The notes under the pieces were generated by a model. That model saw only the letters and a list, made by a program, of their open reading frames with translations. It was not told the origin of the DNA and ran no database searches. Shown in pieces: positions 1-10,499 of a stretch of DNA of 64,000 nt. Position 1 is the stretch's first letter. Each line of letters starts with the position of its first letter. The stretch covers positions 89,969,741-90,033,740 of the forward strand of contig CM041465.1 of assembly GCA_023213395.1 (NCBI GenBank), given 5' to 3'. A program made the translations under genes and the position numbers. The DNA is from Cycas panzhihuaensis (taxonomy: Eukaryota > Cycadophyta).

Positions 1-2650
1 ACCTCATAAGTAACGTGAGAATCGGTGCATACAAGCTTTGCCTATGGGTTGGAAGAAGGGAGAGATAAGGTGGTGTACGCATTGGGGGCTACCCAACAAA
101 ACTAAAAGGGAGAGCTACCAACAGGAAGTAGCACCAATAGGAAGGAAGAAATACTGATTCTCTTCTTTGGTAAGTCCCAGATGGTCACCGGGAATCGGCC
201 TATGGGATGGTAACTACACTTGATTAAGATTAGGTTGGTCAATGGAAGGCTATAGAATATAGATTCAATCTAACAAGTGAGAAAAATCACTTACACAGGG
301 CATCCATGTGTTGGAACGTGGGTTTGGGACCCACGGATGGCGCACAACTTCCCTCTTGGTAACTCAATTTTAGTTTTTGGGGGTAGCAAAAGTGAGGGAT
401 AACCTCAGTTTTCCAAGTAACCTTGAGACGCAAGTCTTCCCACCCTTGGATGGCTGGAAGGGAATGGCAAGACCAAATAAGGGAATGGATCCTTGTGGAA
501 AATGGAGAGATAAGAATGGGATATATTTGGGCTAGTGACATGGGTGGTACACGCTTGCATAGGTGGTGTTAGATAACCACTTCATGCATGGGACCAACCC
601 AAAGGAGAAGATGTCAAGAGTATTTAGTTAAAGTAAGTGTGATAGAGTTAGAGGAGGATGTACTAGAGGACAACTCCTCCTTAGGCTAACCCACCTAAAG
701 TGAGTTTTGGGGAATAAAAGACGATGGCAAAAGGAGCTTTCACTGTCCTATGTCTGGAGGGGTCAACCTCTGATATGTGATGGTGAAATGGTATCTAGCT
801 AGTTGTGTGTGTAAATAAGAGACAAAGAAATTATATATAAATAATAAATATACTCTTGTCTACTCTTGAATGTAAGTCCTCACTCTCTTTTCACTTTAAG
901 TGGAAGAATAGGGAATGCAGAGGGCAAACTAATCAAACACAATCATGCACATTAGAGACACAAAGCCAAAAGGGGTTATATGCACTTAAGCAGAAAGAGG
1001 GAGAGTATAGTTCATATCTCATGCTCTTTTCTAAGAGTGCAAGTATAACATGCATATACAAAGGGTAAATATAAACTAGTTCTTTTTCTCTTTGTCCTTT
1101 TATGTTTCAATTATGCAAGCAAGTAAGCTTAAAAGACAAGAAAAGGGAAAAGAGCTACGAAGAGAGGAAGACGGTGCACCTGGAGGGTTATGCAACTAAG
1201 ATAAGGATGTCATCTTACACCACACTTGCCTCCCTTTTCTTTTTCCCAACACATAGGTAGCGTAGAGCGATGGCATTGGGGCTCCCTTACCTTCCTGGAA
1301 CTAAAAGGAAAAAGTAAGAAAAATGAAGGAAAACAGACTATACTAGAAACAGAAATGGCCAAGGAAAAGAAAGTAAGAGATGTACCGGATTGAAGCGGTT
1401 CTTCCTTCTCCATGAATGACCTGGGAGAACCTACAATTACAAAAGTTCTCCATCCTTTTCCAAGGGGCTGCTAAGATGCCAAAGAGATATATATATGTGT
1501 AGATGCAAAGTGCCCAAAATCTTGCAAGTAAAGCACTTTAATCAAAGTAAATTTCTAACTAAGAAACAACTTCCAACCTCCTCAATACAAACAAGAAAAG
1601 ATAAAGGATGTGGATGGTTAGCCTCAGAATGACTAACCCTCTAATATACAAACCTCCACGCTACCCTTAAGCGCATGAACGACAAATTGGGATAGCCTAA
1701 GTAGCATCTAATAGTAGGAGAAATAAGTAGCTCAAGGTTTGTAAATACTGATGACATTGCAAATGTTGCAATATGCAACGTTTTGTAACTTTTGACTAAG
1801 ACAACACCCAAAGATGATATGTGACACAACTAAGGGCTGGAAACTCTTCCCATGTGAAGCACTTAGGCCTGGAACTAGCGTAGCAAGCGGCTATGTATGC
1901 TAGTAGCAGTGATGGCCTTCTTCTAAGAGCTCCCTGGTAGCCCAAGAAAGGCAAAGGAAGAGGAAAAGAGGAGGAGGGGGTTGCCCTTAAGGAGCAGGGT
2001 TAGTTGGGTGTGGAACCCATCTTAGCTCCTTTCTCTTTCCCTTTTAGGACCTCTCCTCATTGCCTCCTTAAAGAAACTAGGAAAAAGCAGGAAGGTAGGG
2101 TGGACAAATAAGGAAAGGTGGAGGGGATGCCTCATGTATGTGATGGAAAACTGTGAAAAGAAAAATATACAAGGCAATCCAATCTCTTTTAGGGGAACTA
2201 AAAGGAACGAAATAAAATATACATGAAGTAGTACCTACTATAGATGGATTGGTGGTAGGTCTACCTAAGAAAAAGGCAGAAAAGGATAGTTCTATGAGGG
2301 TTGCAGGTGGATCCCTGTAAAGACTATGAAACTTGAAGGAGAACTTGGTAAAACCTGATGATTACACATGGAGGTGAGACTTAGAGCATATCCTTGCTTG
2401 GGGAAGCTTGATCTTGAGCCTTCTACCACATATCTAAGCTAGAGAAGGTAGATCTCAAGCTAGGACATAGGTATCTCAGATGTTGTAGGGCATTCCTTCA
2501 AAAAATCACCTGTGAAAGTAGAAGAAGAGAGGAGAATAGATGGAAGAAGAGAGGGAAGAAGAGAGGGAAAATGAAGTCTTTTTGGGTTTTATACCTAACT
2601 CTAGCTTAATTGGGTGATTAGGGTTAGGCTAGGACTTGGGGTATAACTAA
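1..2650. other. Intergenic/repeat-derived DNA, no recognised gene
   Basis: No reading frame here resembles a protein family I know, and frames longer than about 60 codons are scattered over both strands without conserved motifs. Base composition is richer in G+C than in most of the window, and purine-rich strings are common. It may be the non-coding part of a large LTR element, but I could find no paired LTR, primer-binding site or polypurine tract to support that. Confidence 0.5.
2515..2577 (+). repeat. GA-rich low-complexity tract
   Basis: A nearly pure purine stretch made of irregular repeats of GAAGAGAGG-like units. No gene is associated with it. Confidence 0.7.
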
Positions 2651-3314
2651 GCCACGTGGAAATTTTACGAAAAATGTGAAATTTTCTAGGACAAATTAAA
2701 AAAATGATTCATGACAGTCACCCTGCAACAAACTTCGCAGTACTGCGAAGTTTAACGTGGTACCACAACATTTGCTATTGTGTGGTGACAGAAAGTAAAA
2801 CACAAGGAAAAAAGAGTGATGGGAGCCCTAAAAGAGGGTACCCTAGGCCTAGGAGGGACTGGCCTCCCCTATCCAGGTGGCTGGGGATAGTCATAGTAAG
2901 GAAATGGCCTAGACCGGATAGGGCACTAGAGAGATAGGATTCCCCAAAATGTTAGCGACTGGATAAAAGATGTCAATCACTCCTAGCGAGGTGCTAGGAG
3001 CTCCGATGTGGCGATGAGGGTGTGAACGGATCACATGGGCTAGTTAACGCTTGAGATAATATGGAGGTGCATAGAAGGGTTGTGGAGTGCCATGGGGATG
3101 CATGTCTTGTGGATCGTCATAGGCTAGAATAGTGTCAAGTAGTATGATCAAGTAGTGGATGTAAGATGATCACTCGAATATATCAATAAGTCATGTAGTG
3201 AAAATGGTTACTTCAATTTACCTTTCTGAAGAAGTGATAAAGGAAAAGGATAGAAGTATACCTGTTCTTACCTAAGTTGACTTGTCAAAAACCCATTCCC
3301 AGTAGTCAGGAAAC
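2651..3314. other. Non-coding DNA with a perfect 24-bp palindrome at 2730-2753
   Basis: No protein-like frame was recognised. Positions 2730-2753 form a perfect inverted repeat with two 12-base arms and no spacer, centred on the GTAC at 2740-2743 and containing CTTCGCAG/CTGCGAAG. The stretch ends where a 17-bp piece of the element-A LTR begins at 3315. Confidence 0.6.
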
Positions 3315-3331
3315 ACACCTCACTTCTAACA
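3315..3331 (+). repeat. 17-bp tail of an element-A LTR (duplicated junction)
   Basis: ACACCTCACTTCTAACA matches the last 17 bases of the A LTRs ending at 47739 and 62440, apart from one base. It is followed directly by the same D-LTR fragment that follows A at 62441. The rest of the A LTR is missing to the left, so 3315 is a breakpoint. Confidence 0.75.
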
Positions 3332-3437
3332 ATAATGACAATACACAATAAAATAATCTTACCTTAACTTACCATGAAGATGTATGTACTCACATGTTTC
3401 TAAGGTGGGAGTTAGGTGAGGAATATTAACCCCAACA
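3332..3437 (-). repeat. Partial D-family LTR (5' LTR piece, copy 1)
   Basis: It consists of the ATAAT target duplication (3332-3336) plus 101 bp matching D-LTR sequence at 62446-62546 and 43050-43151. It ends in CCCCAACA and is followed by ATAGT, the target duplication of D in E. Identical breakpoints in both copies show this is a duplicated junction and not an independent insertion. Confidence 0.85.
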
Positions 3438-4201
3438 ATAGTAATTCCTAAATTCATTACCAGTATACTCTTTTCATTATCTATTCTTCAAATTTTAATT
3501 TTATGATTGAATTCATTTTATACTAAGGCTTTAAATTCTAAGAAAGTATTAAGAAGTTCACTATGATTTTTTAAAATATATACTTAATATTTTTTTAAAT
3601 AATCATTAATAAAAGTTGTAAAGAAGCAATGAGCAGAATAGGAATTTACTTGGAAAGGTCCACAAATATTTGGATGGATAAGTTATAAGGGTTATTTAGT
3701 TTCGAAATTAGTTTTTTGAGGAAAAGAATCTATGTGTTGTTTACTTGTTATGTAAGCTTCACAGACTCCCTAAACTATTTTAAGAGGCGGTATTCCAAGA
3801 ACCATATTATGTTGATTTAGGAATTGTAGTTTTCCACAACTCATATGGCCAAAATGAGAATGCTAAAGTTTGATGACTAGATTTGATTAGGTAATAAAAA
3901 AGGTGAAAACTTTCTATTTAGTAGTATAAGTTAGATCAGATAGACTATAGAGACTAGTCTTATGATTAACAGGTCCAAAGGCAATGGCTTTGAATTTATT
4001 TAATGGTTGTTTAATAATAAACTTATCTTTCTAAACCTTTTAGTAAATTTGATAAACAAAAACAAAATTAGGTAAAAGACTAAGGACATAAAAGGCATTA
4101 TTAATTAAGCTAATTTTTAGAGAAATATTATCAGTTCCAACTACTTTATGCTGGGAACCACTTCTAAAAGAATTTTCTTCTTTAGAATTGAGTCCTAGTT
4201 T
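3438..4201 (-). pseudogene. Copia protease end and integrase N-terminal part (element E, copy 1)
   Basis: Minus-strand translation gives the segment between the aspartic protease and the integrase core. It includes a region like DSGNEF near 3440-3460 and sequence like YFIDDYSRK further upstream. It is parallel to 62547-63300, where the same residues are easier to read. Stops and frameshifts are frequent. The right end is the LINE target-site duplication; the homologous uninterrupted sequence at 63.3 kb shows that the frame continues directly into 10500. Confidence 0.7.
4186..4201. repeat. LINE target-site duplication, left copy (16 bp)
   Basis: AATTGAGTCCTAGTTT lies immediately left of the poly(T) tract. 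It matches 10484-10499 with one mismatch, and also the single unduplicated copy near 63289-63304. Confidence 0.9.
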
Positions 4202-4215
4202 TTTTTTTTTTTTTT
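4202..4215 (-). other. LINE poly(A) tail (poly(T) on + strand)
   Basis: An uninterrupted T run lies between the target duplication and the LINE 3' UTR and marks the 3' end of the element. Confidence 0.9.
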
Positions 4216-4431
4216 GATATGGTAAAAAATGATATTATAGGGGTTTTAACTGGGTCCCCAAAACCTGTACATCAAGCCAAGGCTTAGCAGATATGACCAT
4301 GACAGGCCCATGGTCTAGCCCAATAACTGTCTCCCGTCCTCCTCAATTAGCCTCCTCTGTGTGTGCTTCAGCCCTGACCAGTCTTAGAAACTCCTCTGGG
4401 TATTCCCCTTTCCAAACCTGTGTACTCTTAT

Positions 4432-7400
4432 TTAACACACCATTTGACCAATCATTCTTGAATTCCCTTCCCTAAGCGTATGTTGAATCTGTACGCCATC
4501 TTTAGATCTCAAAATATCTTGGACATCCCTAAAAATATCTACATTGTCCCAACCCGATTCTACTTCCCCCTTCAAGCACTTTATAACATACATAGAGTCA
4601 CCCTCTATGACCACCTTTTGGATTTCCTCCTCGTCCATCAGAGTTATCGCTCTTAGCATCGCCCTCACCTCGGCCTTCTGATTTGTTTGGACCCTTAAAT
4701 ACTCCACAAAGGCCCATCTCAAGTTTCCACCATGATCCCTACACAGGCCTCCCCCACCCACCTCTCCGGGGTTACCCTTGGCCGCTCCATCAAAGTTTAC
4801 CTTTCCCCATTGGATATCTGGAGGATGCCATTTAACATCCCTGCTCCTCTCCCTGGCCCCCCTATGGGGGTTAATGCCCCATTCTTTTATAATACCTTCT
4901 TCCCCTTCTGGAATCCTATCCCCTTTGGGCATTACAAGCATTTCTGAGATGCCTTTTTTATCTCCACTAGTAGGGTCAAGCAATCCTTCTCTCTTCCCTC
5001 AAAAATCCTCCTATTTCGTTCTTTCCAAATGTACCAAGAGCCAACCGGTAAGATCATCTTCCAGATACTTTTAAGGGTTTTACTTTTGAAAGGGGGAATC
5101 CAAGCTGTCCACTGGTCTGTAAGGGATTTTGATGAAACCTAGGCTATCCCCAACCCAGACCAGAAGTTACTCCATATGCACACCGAGTAGGGGCAGTGAA
5201 TGCTTAGGTGATCCAGGGTTTCTGTATCCCTCTTGCACAGCACACACCTGCTAGCCAACTGTATGCCCCTTTTCGATAGATTATCCAGAGTAAGTAATTT
5301 ATTTTGGAGGCATAACCACCAGAAAGCAGCTATTTTTGGAAGAATTCCTAACTTCCAAACCCCGGCTAATATATCATTCCTGATCCAGCCCTCCCTGCTC
5401 ATCCTTAGATTGTAACCCGCTTTAACCGAATATGAACCCGACGCCGAGGAGGGCCAAACCAGCATATCTGACATAGACCTCTTCGGAATATACTGGTTTC
5501 TTAATATCTCCCTTACTCTTTGAGTCTCGTCCTCAAGACCATGCAGGTCCTCGAAGGATCTCCATCTCCTTTCCTTGCCTTGCCCAACCCAATAATCTTT
5601 GACTGTCAAACCAAAGCGGTTAACGAATTCCCTCTTCATGTCACCAATGTTAGGGAGCTCCTCTAATTTGGATTGACCACACCATCTGTCTTCCCAGAAC
5701 TTTATGCTTTCTCCATCCCCCAACTTCCATCTCATACCTTCGCACAGGAGGGACCTGGCAGACCTTATGGCTCTCCATATTGGTGATCCCTCCAAGCAGT
5801 GCCCCTCCTCCAACAAAAAGTGATTGTCCCCCATATACTTCCTTACCAGAATTCTCCCCTAGACCGTGCTAGCTTCTTTGATGAGTCTCCACCCCGTCTT
5901 TGCCAAGAGGGATTCATTAAAGAAACCCAACCTTCTAACGCTGAGACCCCCCGCCCACTTTGGCTTGCAAACCCTCGCCCAAGACACTAGGTGGATTTTC
6001 CTTTTTTCTTCGGCCCTTGACCAAAGAAATCTCTTCATAATCCCTTCCAGAATGGAAATAACCTTGCTTGGCATCTTAAAAACTATCATCTGATAAACTG
6101 GGATACTCTGCAAGGAAGCCACCAGGAGTTGAATTTTCCCTGCCCAACTGAGCAGAGCCCCTTTCCAACCCGTAAGCTTCTTATTGAATCTGCTCACTAC
6201 AGGGTCCCACAAATTTTGCCCCATCTTTCCCACAAATAGAGGCATGCTGAGGTAAGAGCCAGGGAGGGCACCCCTAGCCATCTCCAGAATCCTGCTTATT
6301 CTCCTTTGCTGCCCCTCCGAGGTATTAATAAAGAAAGCTGAACTTTTATCCAGGTTGATTTTCTAGTTTGTAGCCTTTTCATAAGCCTGAAGGCCCGATT
6401 TTAAAGCCCTGGCCTCCTCCAGAGAAGCCCTGCACAAGAAAATGTTATCATCTATGAACTGATAGAGCACAATATTTTCTAGGTTGGACGTAGCTCTCAA
6501 ACATGATAGCCTTCCTAACCGCTGAGCCTCTAGAGTAGCCCTGCCTAAAATCTCAGCCATGATAATAAATAGGAAGGGGGAGAGGGGATCACCTTGCCTC
6601 AAACCCCTTGACCCATTAAAGAAGGGGGTCGACCTGCCATTAATCAACACCGAAAAGGAAACTCTAGATACACAACATCTCATCCAATCTCTCCAAACCT
6701 TCCCGAAACCAAACACCTCGAGACAATCCAACAGACAGTCCCAAGCCACCCTGTCATAGGCTTTTGACATATCTGTTTTAATTATCATTCTCGCCTCCTT
6801 GCGATGGAGCACCGAATGCAGGGTTTCATGAACAATTATAATACCGTCTGAGATTTATCTGCCTTTCACAAAACCATCTTGGTTAGGAGAAATAACCTCT
6901 GATAAGGTCTCCCTCAGTCGGTTTGCTAACACTTTAGACAAAATCTTGTATTTTATATTGCACAAGCTAATAGGTCTGAAGTCTTCCATAACTTTTACTC
7001 CCTCCTTCTTCGGAATCAATGCCAAAAAAGTGGCCTGCCACTCCTTCAAAATTGTGCGCCTTGAGCAGAATTCATTAAGCGCCAGCATCAGGTCCTCCTT
7101 GATTATCTCCCAGTATTCTTAGAAAAATCCTGGAGGAAAACCATCCAGCCCAGGAGCCTTATCCTTCTCCATCTTGAATACAGCCTTCTCCACCTCCTCC
7201 TGAGTAAAAGGTTCTGACAACTTTTTATTGAGGTCCTTCGTGATCACTCTCGAAATATATTGTAATAAGGTAGCCCTGAGGGCAGGGTCCTGGCAGCCTA
7301 GCTCTGTGTATAGCTCCTTAAAGTATTCCATCACAATACCACCAATCTGGTCCTCAGCCTCATACTCCACCCCACTCCTGCTTCATATTTTAGTTATCTT

Positions 7401-8534
7401 GTTATGGGTCCTATGTCTCAGCGTAGAGAGGTGAAAAAACTTGGTGTTTCTATCCCTCTCCCTTACCCACTGCTCTTTGGACTTCTGCTTCTAAAAGATT
7501 TCCTCTCTCTCCAGCACATCCTCTAGTTTCCTGGAGGTGGAGAGTTCCATATTATCCAACTCTTGGGTTCTACCTTCAATCTGGATCATATCCTCAATCT
7601 CTTTGAGCTCCCCCAACAGACCACCCTTATTCTCAAAAATATTACCGAAGACCTCCCTATTCCATACCTTGATTTGTTGCTTGATCCAGTACAATTTCTT
7701 CGAGAACCTATACATGGCACAACCCTGAACCTGGAGACTCCACCAGTCCCAGATTCTCTCCCTCAGATCCAGATGTTTCAGCCACATTAGTTCAAAACGA
7801 AATGGAGCCCCCTTGTAGGAATCCAGAATGGACCCCTCCAGGATAAGAGGTGAATGGTCTGACCCGGCCTTCGGCAGGGCTTCCAGCCTAACTCCTTCAA
7901 AATGACAGGCCCATTCATAGTTTGTTAACATCCTGTCCAACCTGCATTGAATATGGTTATGACCTAACCTCCTGTTGGACCAAGTGAACCTGGCTCCTCT
8001 GAGGGGGACGTCCATCAAACCACCCGATTGTAAAAACGCACCTAAGTCAGACATACTTCTAGTCCACCCTCCTTGCCCCCCTTTCTTCTCATCCGGACTC
8101 AGGGGAGAGTTGAAGTCCCCTACCACCAACCACGAGCCTCCCCAATCTTTGTGGAGCTCCACCAAGCTCACCCATAATCTCCTCCTACCCTCAACCAAAT
8201 TGGGGGTATAGACATTTGTAATCCAGTACTCCTTGTTGGTCAAGAGACTAACCAAGCCAATGGTTATGAAGTGCTTGGTTTTGCACACCTCATAACCTCT
8301 CCACCTTTTGGGATTCTAGAAAGAGACCAAACCCCCGGATCCTGCCGATCCTACACATGTCTTCCTCTCACCCTTTCTCCAGATCTTATTGAGTACCTCT
8401 GTCTCCCTTATCTGTTCCAGTTTAGTTTCCTGCAAAAGAATAAGATCTGGATCTATCCTAATCCTTAGTTCTCTGACCATTCTCTGCTTAGATGGGGCAT
8501 TTAACCCCCTAATGTTCCACGAGAGGACCTTCAT
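4432..8534 (-). pseudogene. LINE ORF2: endonuclease, reverse transcriptase, zinc domain, RNase H
   Basis: Family role: nicks target DNA and reverse transcribes the element RNA. The start is MKVLSWNIRGLN at 8534, the usual start of the APE-type endonuclease, which runs to about 7490; a GSDHSPL motif is present near 7860. RT occupies about 7370-5860, with KAPGLDG, FRPISLCN, KTDMSKAYDRV and GLRQGDPLSPFLF. The catalytic FADD box reads FIDDN. A zf-RVT domain (AFWWLCLQNKLL, later CVLCKRD) lies at 5390-5180. RNase H with NFDGAAKGNPG, an EVRAML segment and EGD lies at 4840-4432. From 8534 to 5139 the frame is unchanged with about eight single stops; RNase H (4983-4432) is in another frame. The C-terminal RNase H domain is known in a subset of plant L1 elements. 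Confidence 0.95.
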
Positions 8535-8547
8535 GAGTATCCTCTCC

Positions 8548-9854
8548 TCATCCCTTCCTGCTTTTGAGGTTGGGGCCTTCTACCACACCCCCCTCCTTTA
8601 ATGTACTCTGGAGACCCATATCTATTTGGGCTTGAGTTTCTTTCTCTCTAGTAGCCTTTTTAGGGGGTCTGCCCACCTTCTTCTCCATCCCATAATCTGG
8701 TGCCCTCCTCGCTTCTGATGTTTTTGAGACCCATTTACGAGTCCCTCCTCCACCTTTTTCTACTTCACCTTTGGGTCCTGCTCCTCCTTCGGCCCCAAAA
8801 CCAATCTGGCGCGCCTCTTGGTTCGGTTCTCTCGACCCCCTATCCTCAGGCTCAGACAAATAATCCTCAAGATCCAAATTTATGTTCTTGACAATCCCTG
8901 CCAATGCCGACTCGTCGACGATGGATCGAGGAACTCCATCCCCCTAAATTCGCCCAGACTCCCCAGGTTGAACTTTATGTGCCTCAGGATCCCGTCCCGA
9001 GACTGAATCTGGAATTAGGGCCTGACCACCAGCCACACCAATGCTAGAATCCTTCCCAGGTACAGGAACCACCAGGCTCCTACCCCCAATAGCCAAACTG
9101 ACTAAGGGATAAACCCGGGCTGCTTCCTTCGCGCCACCCTGAAACTGGCTCTTTACACTACTGGATGGGTCGAGAACATCGGGCACCTTGCCTGGGGTCT
9201 CCACAGCATCCTCCACCCCACAAACCTCTTTAGCTAAACTTTCAGAATCGACTGCTCTTTCTTCATCATTCTCCTCCTTCCCAGGCACCTGAATGTCCTC
9301 ATTCTGAGGAACCCCTGGACATTGAAAGGGGAGATGCCCCTTGCTCTTACATTTAGCACACCTGAAGCCCTCTGCTTCATAATATAAACCTTGGATGATA
9401 GATCTACCATCCAACTCTAACTCTATCTCGGTCGGGAGATCACTGTCTAACTTAGCCAGAACACAAAATCTGGCATTCATCAATCTGGATCTATGCCTTG
9501 TAGCCGAATCCAAGGCTAGAAGTGGCCCAATCATTCTAGCTGCTCCTTTAACCGTCTTCGGGTTCCAGAAATGCAAAGGTAGCCCAGGAAGTTGAACCCA
9601 CACCGGAGCTTGTTTCACCACAGGAGTTCCCGGGTCAAGTCAGGATGCCATTTCTCCAGTGACATAGCCTTCCTACCAAACATCCAATGGGACTTTAAAA
9701 GGATGGGAATCATGTCCTCCTGGTTTAAGAATCTAAAAAGGACGCAGCCTTTGGGTAATGCCATGACTTGGACAGGGTTTCTGGTCTTCCACTTGTTTCT
9801 GATCCACTCTCTTATAATATCCAAACCTGGCCTAGGGCCGGAGAACCTGCCCAC
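8548..9854 (-). pseudogene. LINE ORF1: DUF4283-type RNA-binding protein with CCHC knuckle
   Basis: Family role: nucleic-acid-binding partner of the LINE RNP. The N-terminal part (9854-9615) has features of the plant LINE ORF1 domain (ALPKGCVLFRF, then KSHWMFG). After a frameshift near 9620 it continues with VWVQLPGLPLHFWN and a zinc knuckle, CAKCKSKGHLPFQC (CX2CX4HX4C), near 9370-9320. The C-terminal third is low-complexity and charged, with one stop near 8944 before a basic segment ending at 8548. ORF2 starts 13 bases further on, in the spacing expected of a bicistronic LINE mRNA. Confidence 0.9.
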
Positions 9855-10483
9855 TAGGCTATTCTCCCAGTTCCAATTTTAACCGTGATTAAATCTTGTT
9901 CTTCATAGTTTCCAATTCTTACAAAGATCTGTAAGATCTCCCATGGGAGATGACGAGATCGAATCTGGCCGATCGCATTATAAAGACAAGAGAAAAAGAA
10001 ACCGCAGGTTTAAAACAAACACAGCTAAGACACAACAAGAAGTGCATGTCTACACATAGCCATATCCTTTGTCTTTTAGCGTTACTGGGTTGCCAAGCAA
10101 AGCTGCCCTTTGCTAAGATTCTTGAAGCTGTGAAAACCTTGGTCAAAACGCCCAATCTCTGAGTGAAAGCCGTTCTCTCCAAACAAGTGCTACAACGCCT
10201 CTGCAATGTCCTTGCTCCTTCTTCCCTTTTCCTTCGATCCACACCAGGCGAGGTAAAAGACCTCCACGTCGCTCCTTCAAGCCTGCCTGCGGTGCTTATC
10301 CACCTCGACCGAGGTATTCTTGCCTCACATGGCAGAGCAAGAAGACTTCTCACTCCATCGACCTAGCCCTTCTGGGGGCCATTCCCTCCGACTCCTGCTT
10401 TCGGCTAACCCTAGCCGCCACACCAGTGCGAATATCCTCTCTTCCAGAAATCGCAGCAACGCAAGTCATTCGATCTTTAGCTA
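9855..10483 (-). promoter_or_regulatory. LINE 5' UTR / presumptive internal promoter region
   Basis: A non-coding stretch between the right target duplication and the ORF1 start, clearly richer in C and G than the host sequence around it. LINE promoters lie in the 5' UTR by family knowledge; I see no specific promoter motif. Confidence 0.55.
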
Positions 10484-10499
10484 AATTAAGTCCTAGTTT
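10484..10499. repeat. LINE target-site duplication, right copy (16 bp)
   Basis: AATTAAGTCCTAGTTT differs from the left copy at 4186-4201 by one G/A change. Element E sequence resumes directly after it. Confidence 0.9.

Larger units (their letters stand above)
4202..10483 (-). mobile_element. Full-length plant L1-type LINE with RNase H domain
   Basis: It spans 6.28 kb, minus strand: G+C-rich 5' UTR (9855-10483), ORF1 (9854-8548), ORF2 (8534-4432), and a 3' end marked by a poly(T) run at 4202-4215, i.e. a poly(A) tail on the element strand. A 16-bp target duplication flanks it, typical of target-primed reverse transcription. ORF2 keeps one frame over about 3.4 kb, interrupted only by single stop codons, with one shift before RNase H. 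It is therefore one of the youngest insertions in the window, though not active as it stands. Confidence 0.95.

Noticed and set aside
1-3300. Several open frames of 60-84 codons on both strands
   Set aside because: No conserved motifs, no consistent strand, lengths expected by chance in DNA of this composition.
4732-9882. Plus-strand frames across the LINE (up to about 98 codons)
   Set aside because: They are antisense to well-recognised LINE ORF1 and ORF2 domains and have no motifs of their own.
9919-10366. Frame of 144 codons on minus and smaller ones on plus in the LINE 5' UTR
   Set aside because: Located upstream of ORF1 in the G+C-rich 5' UTR; no resemblance to any family, so treated as chance openness in G+C-rich DNA.
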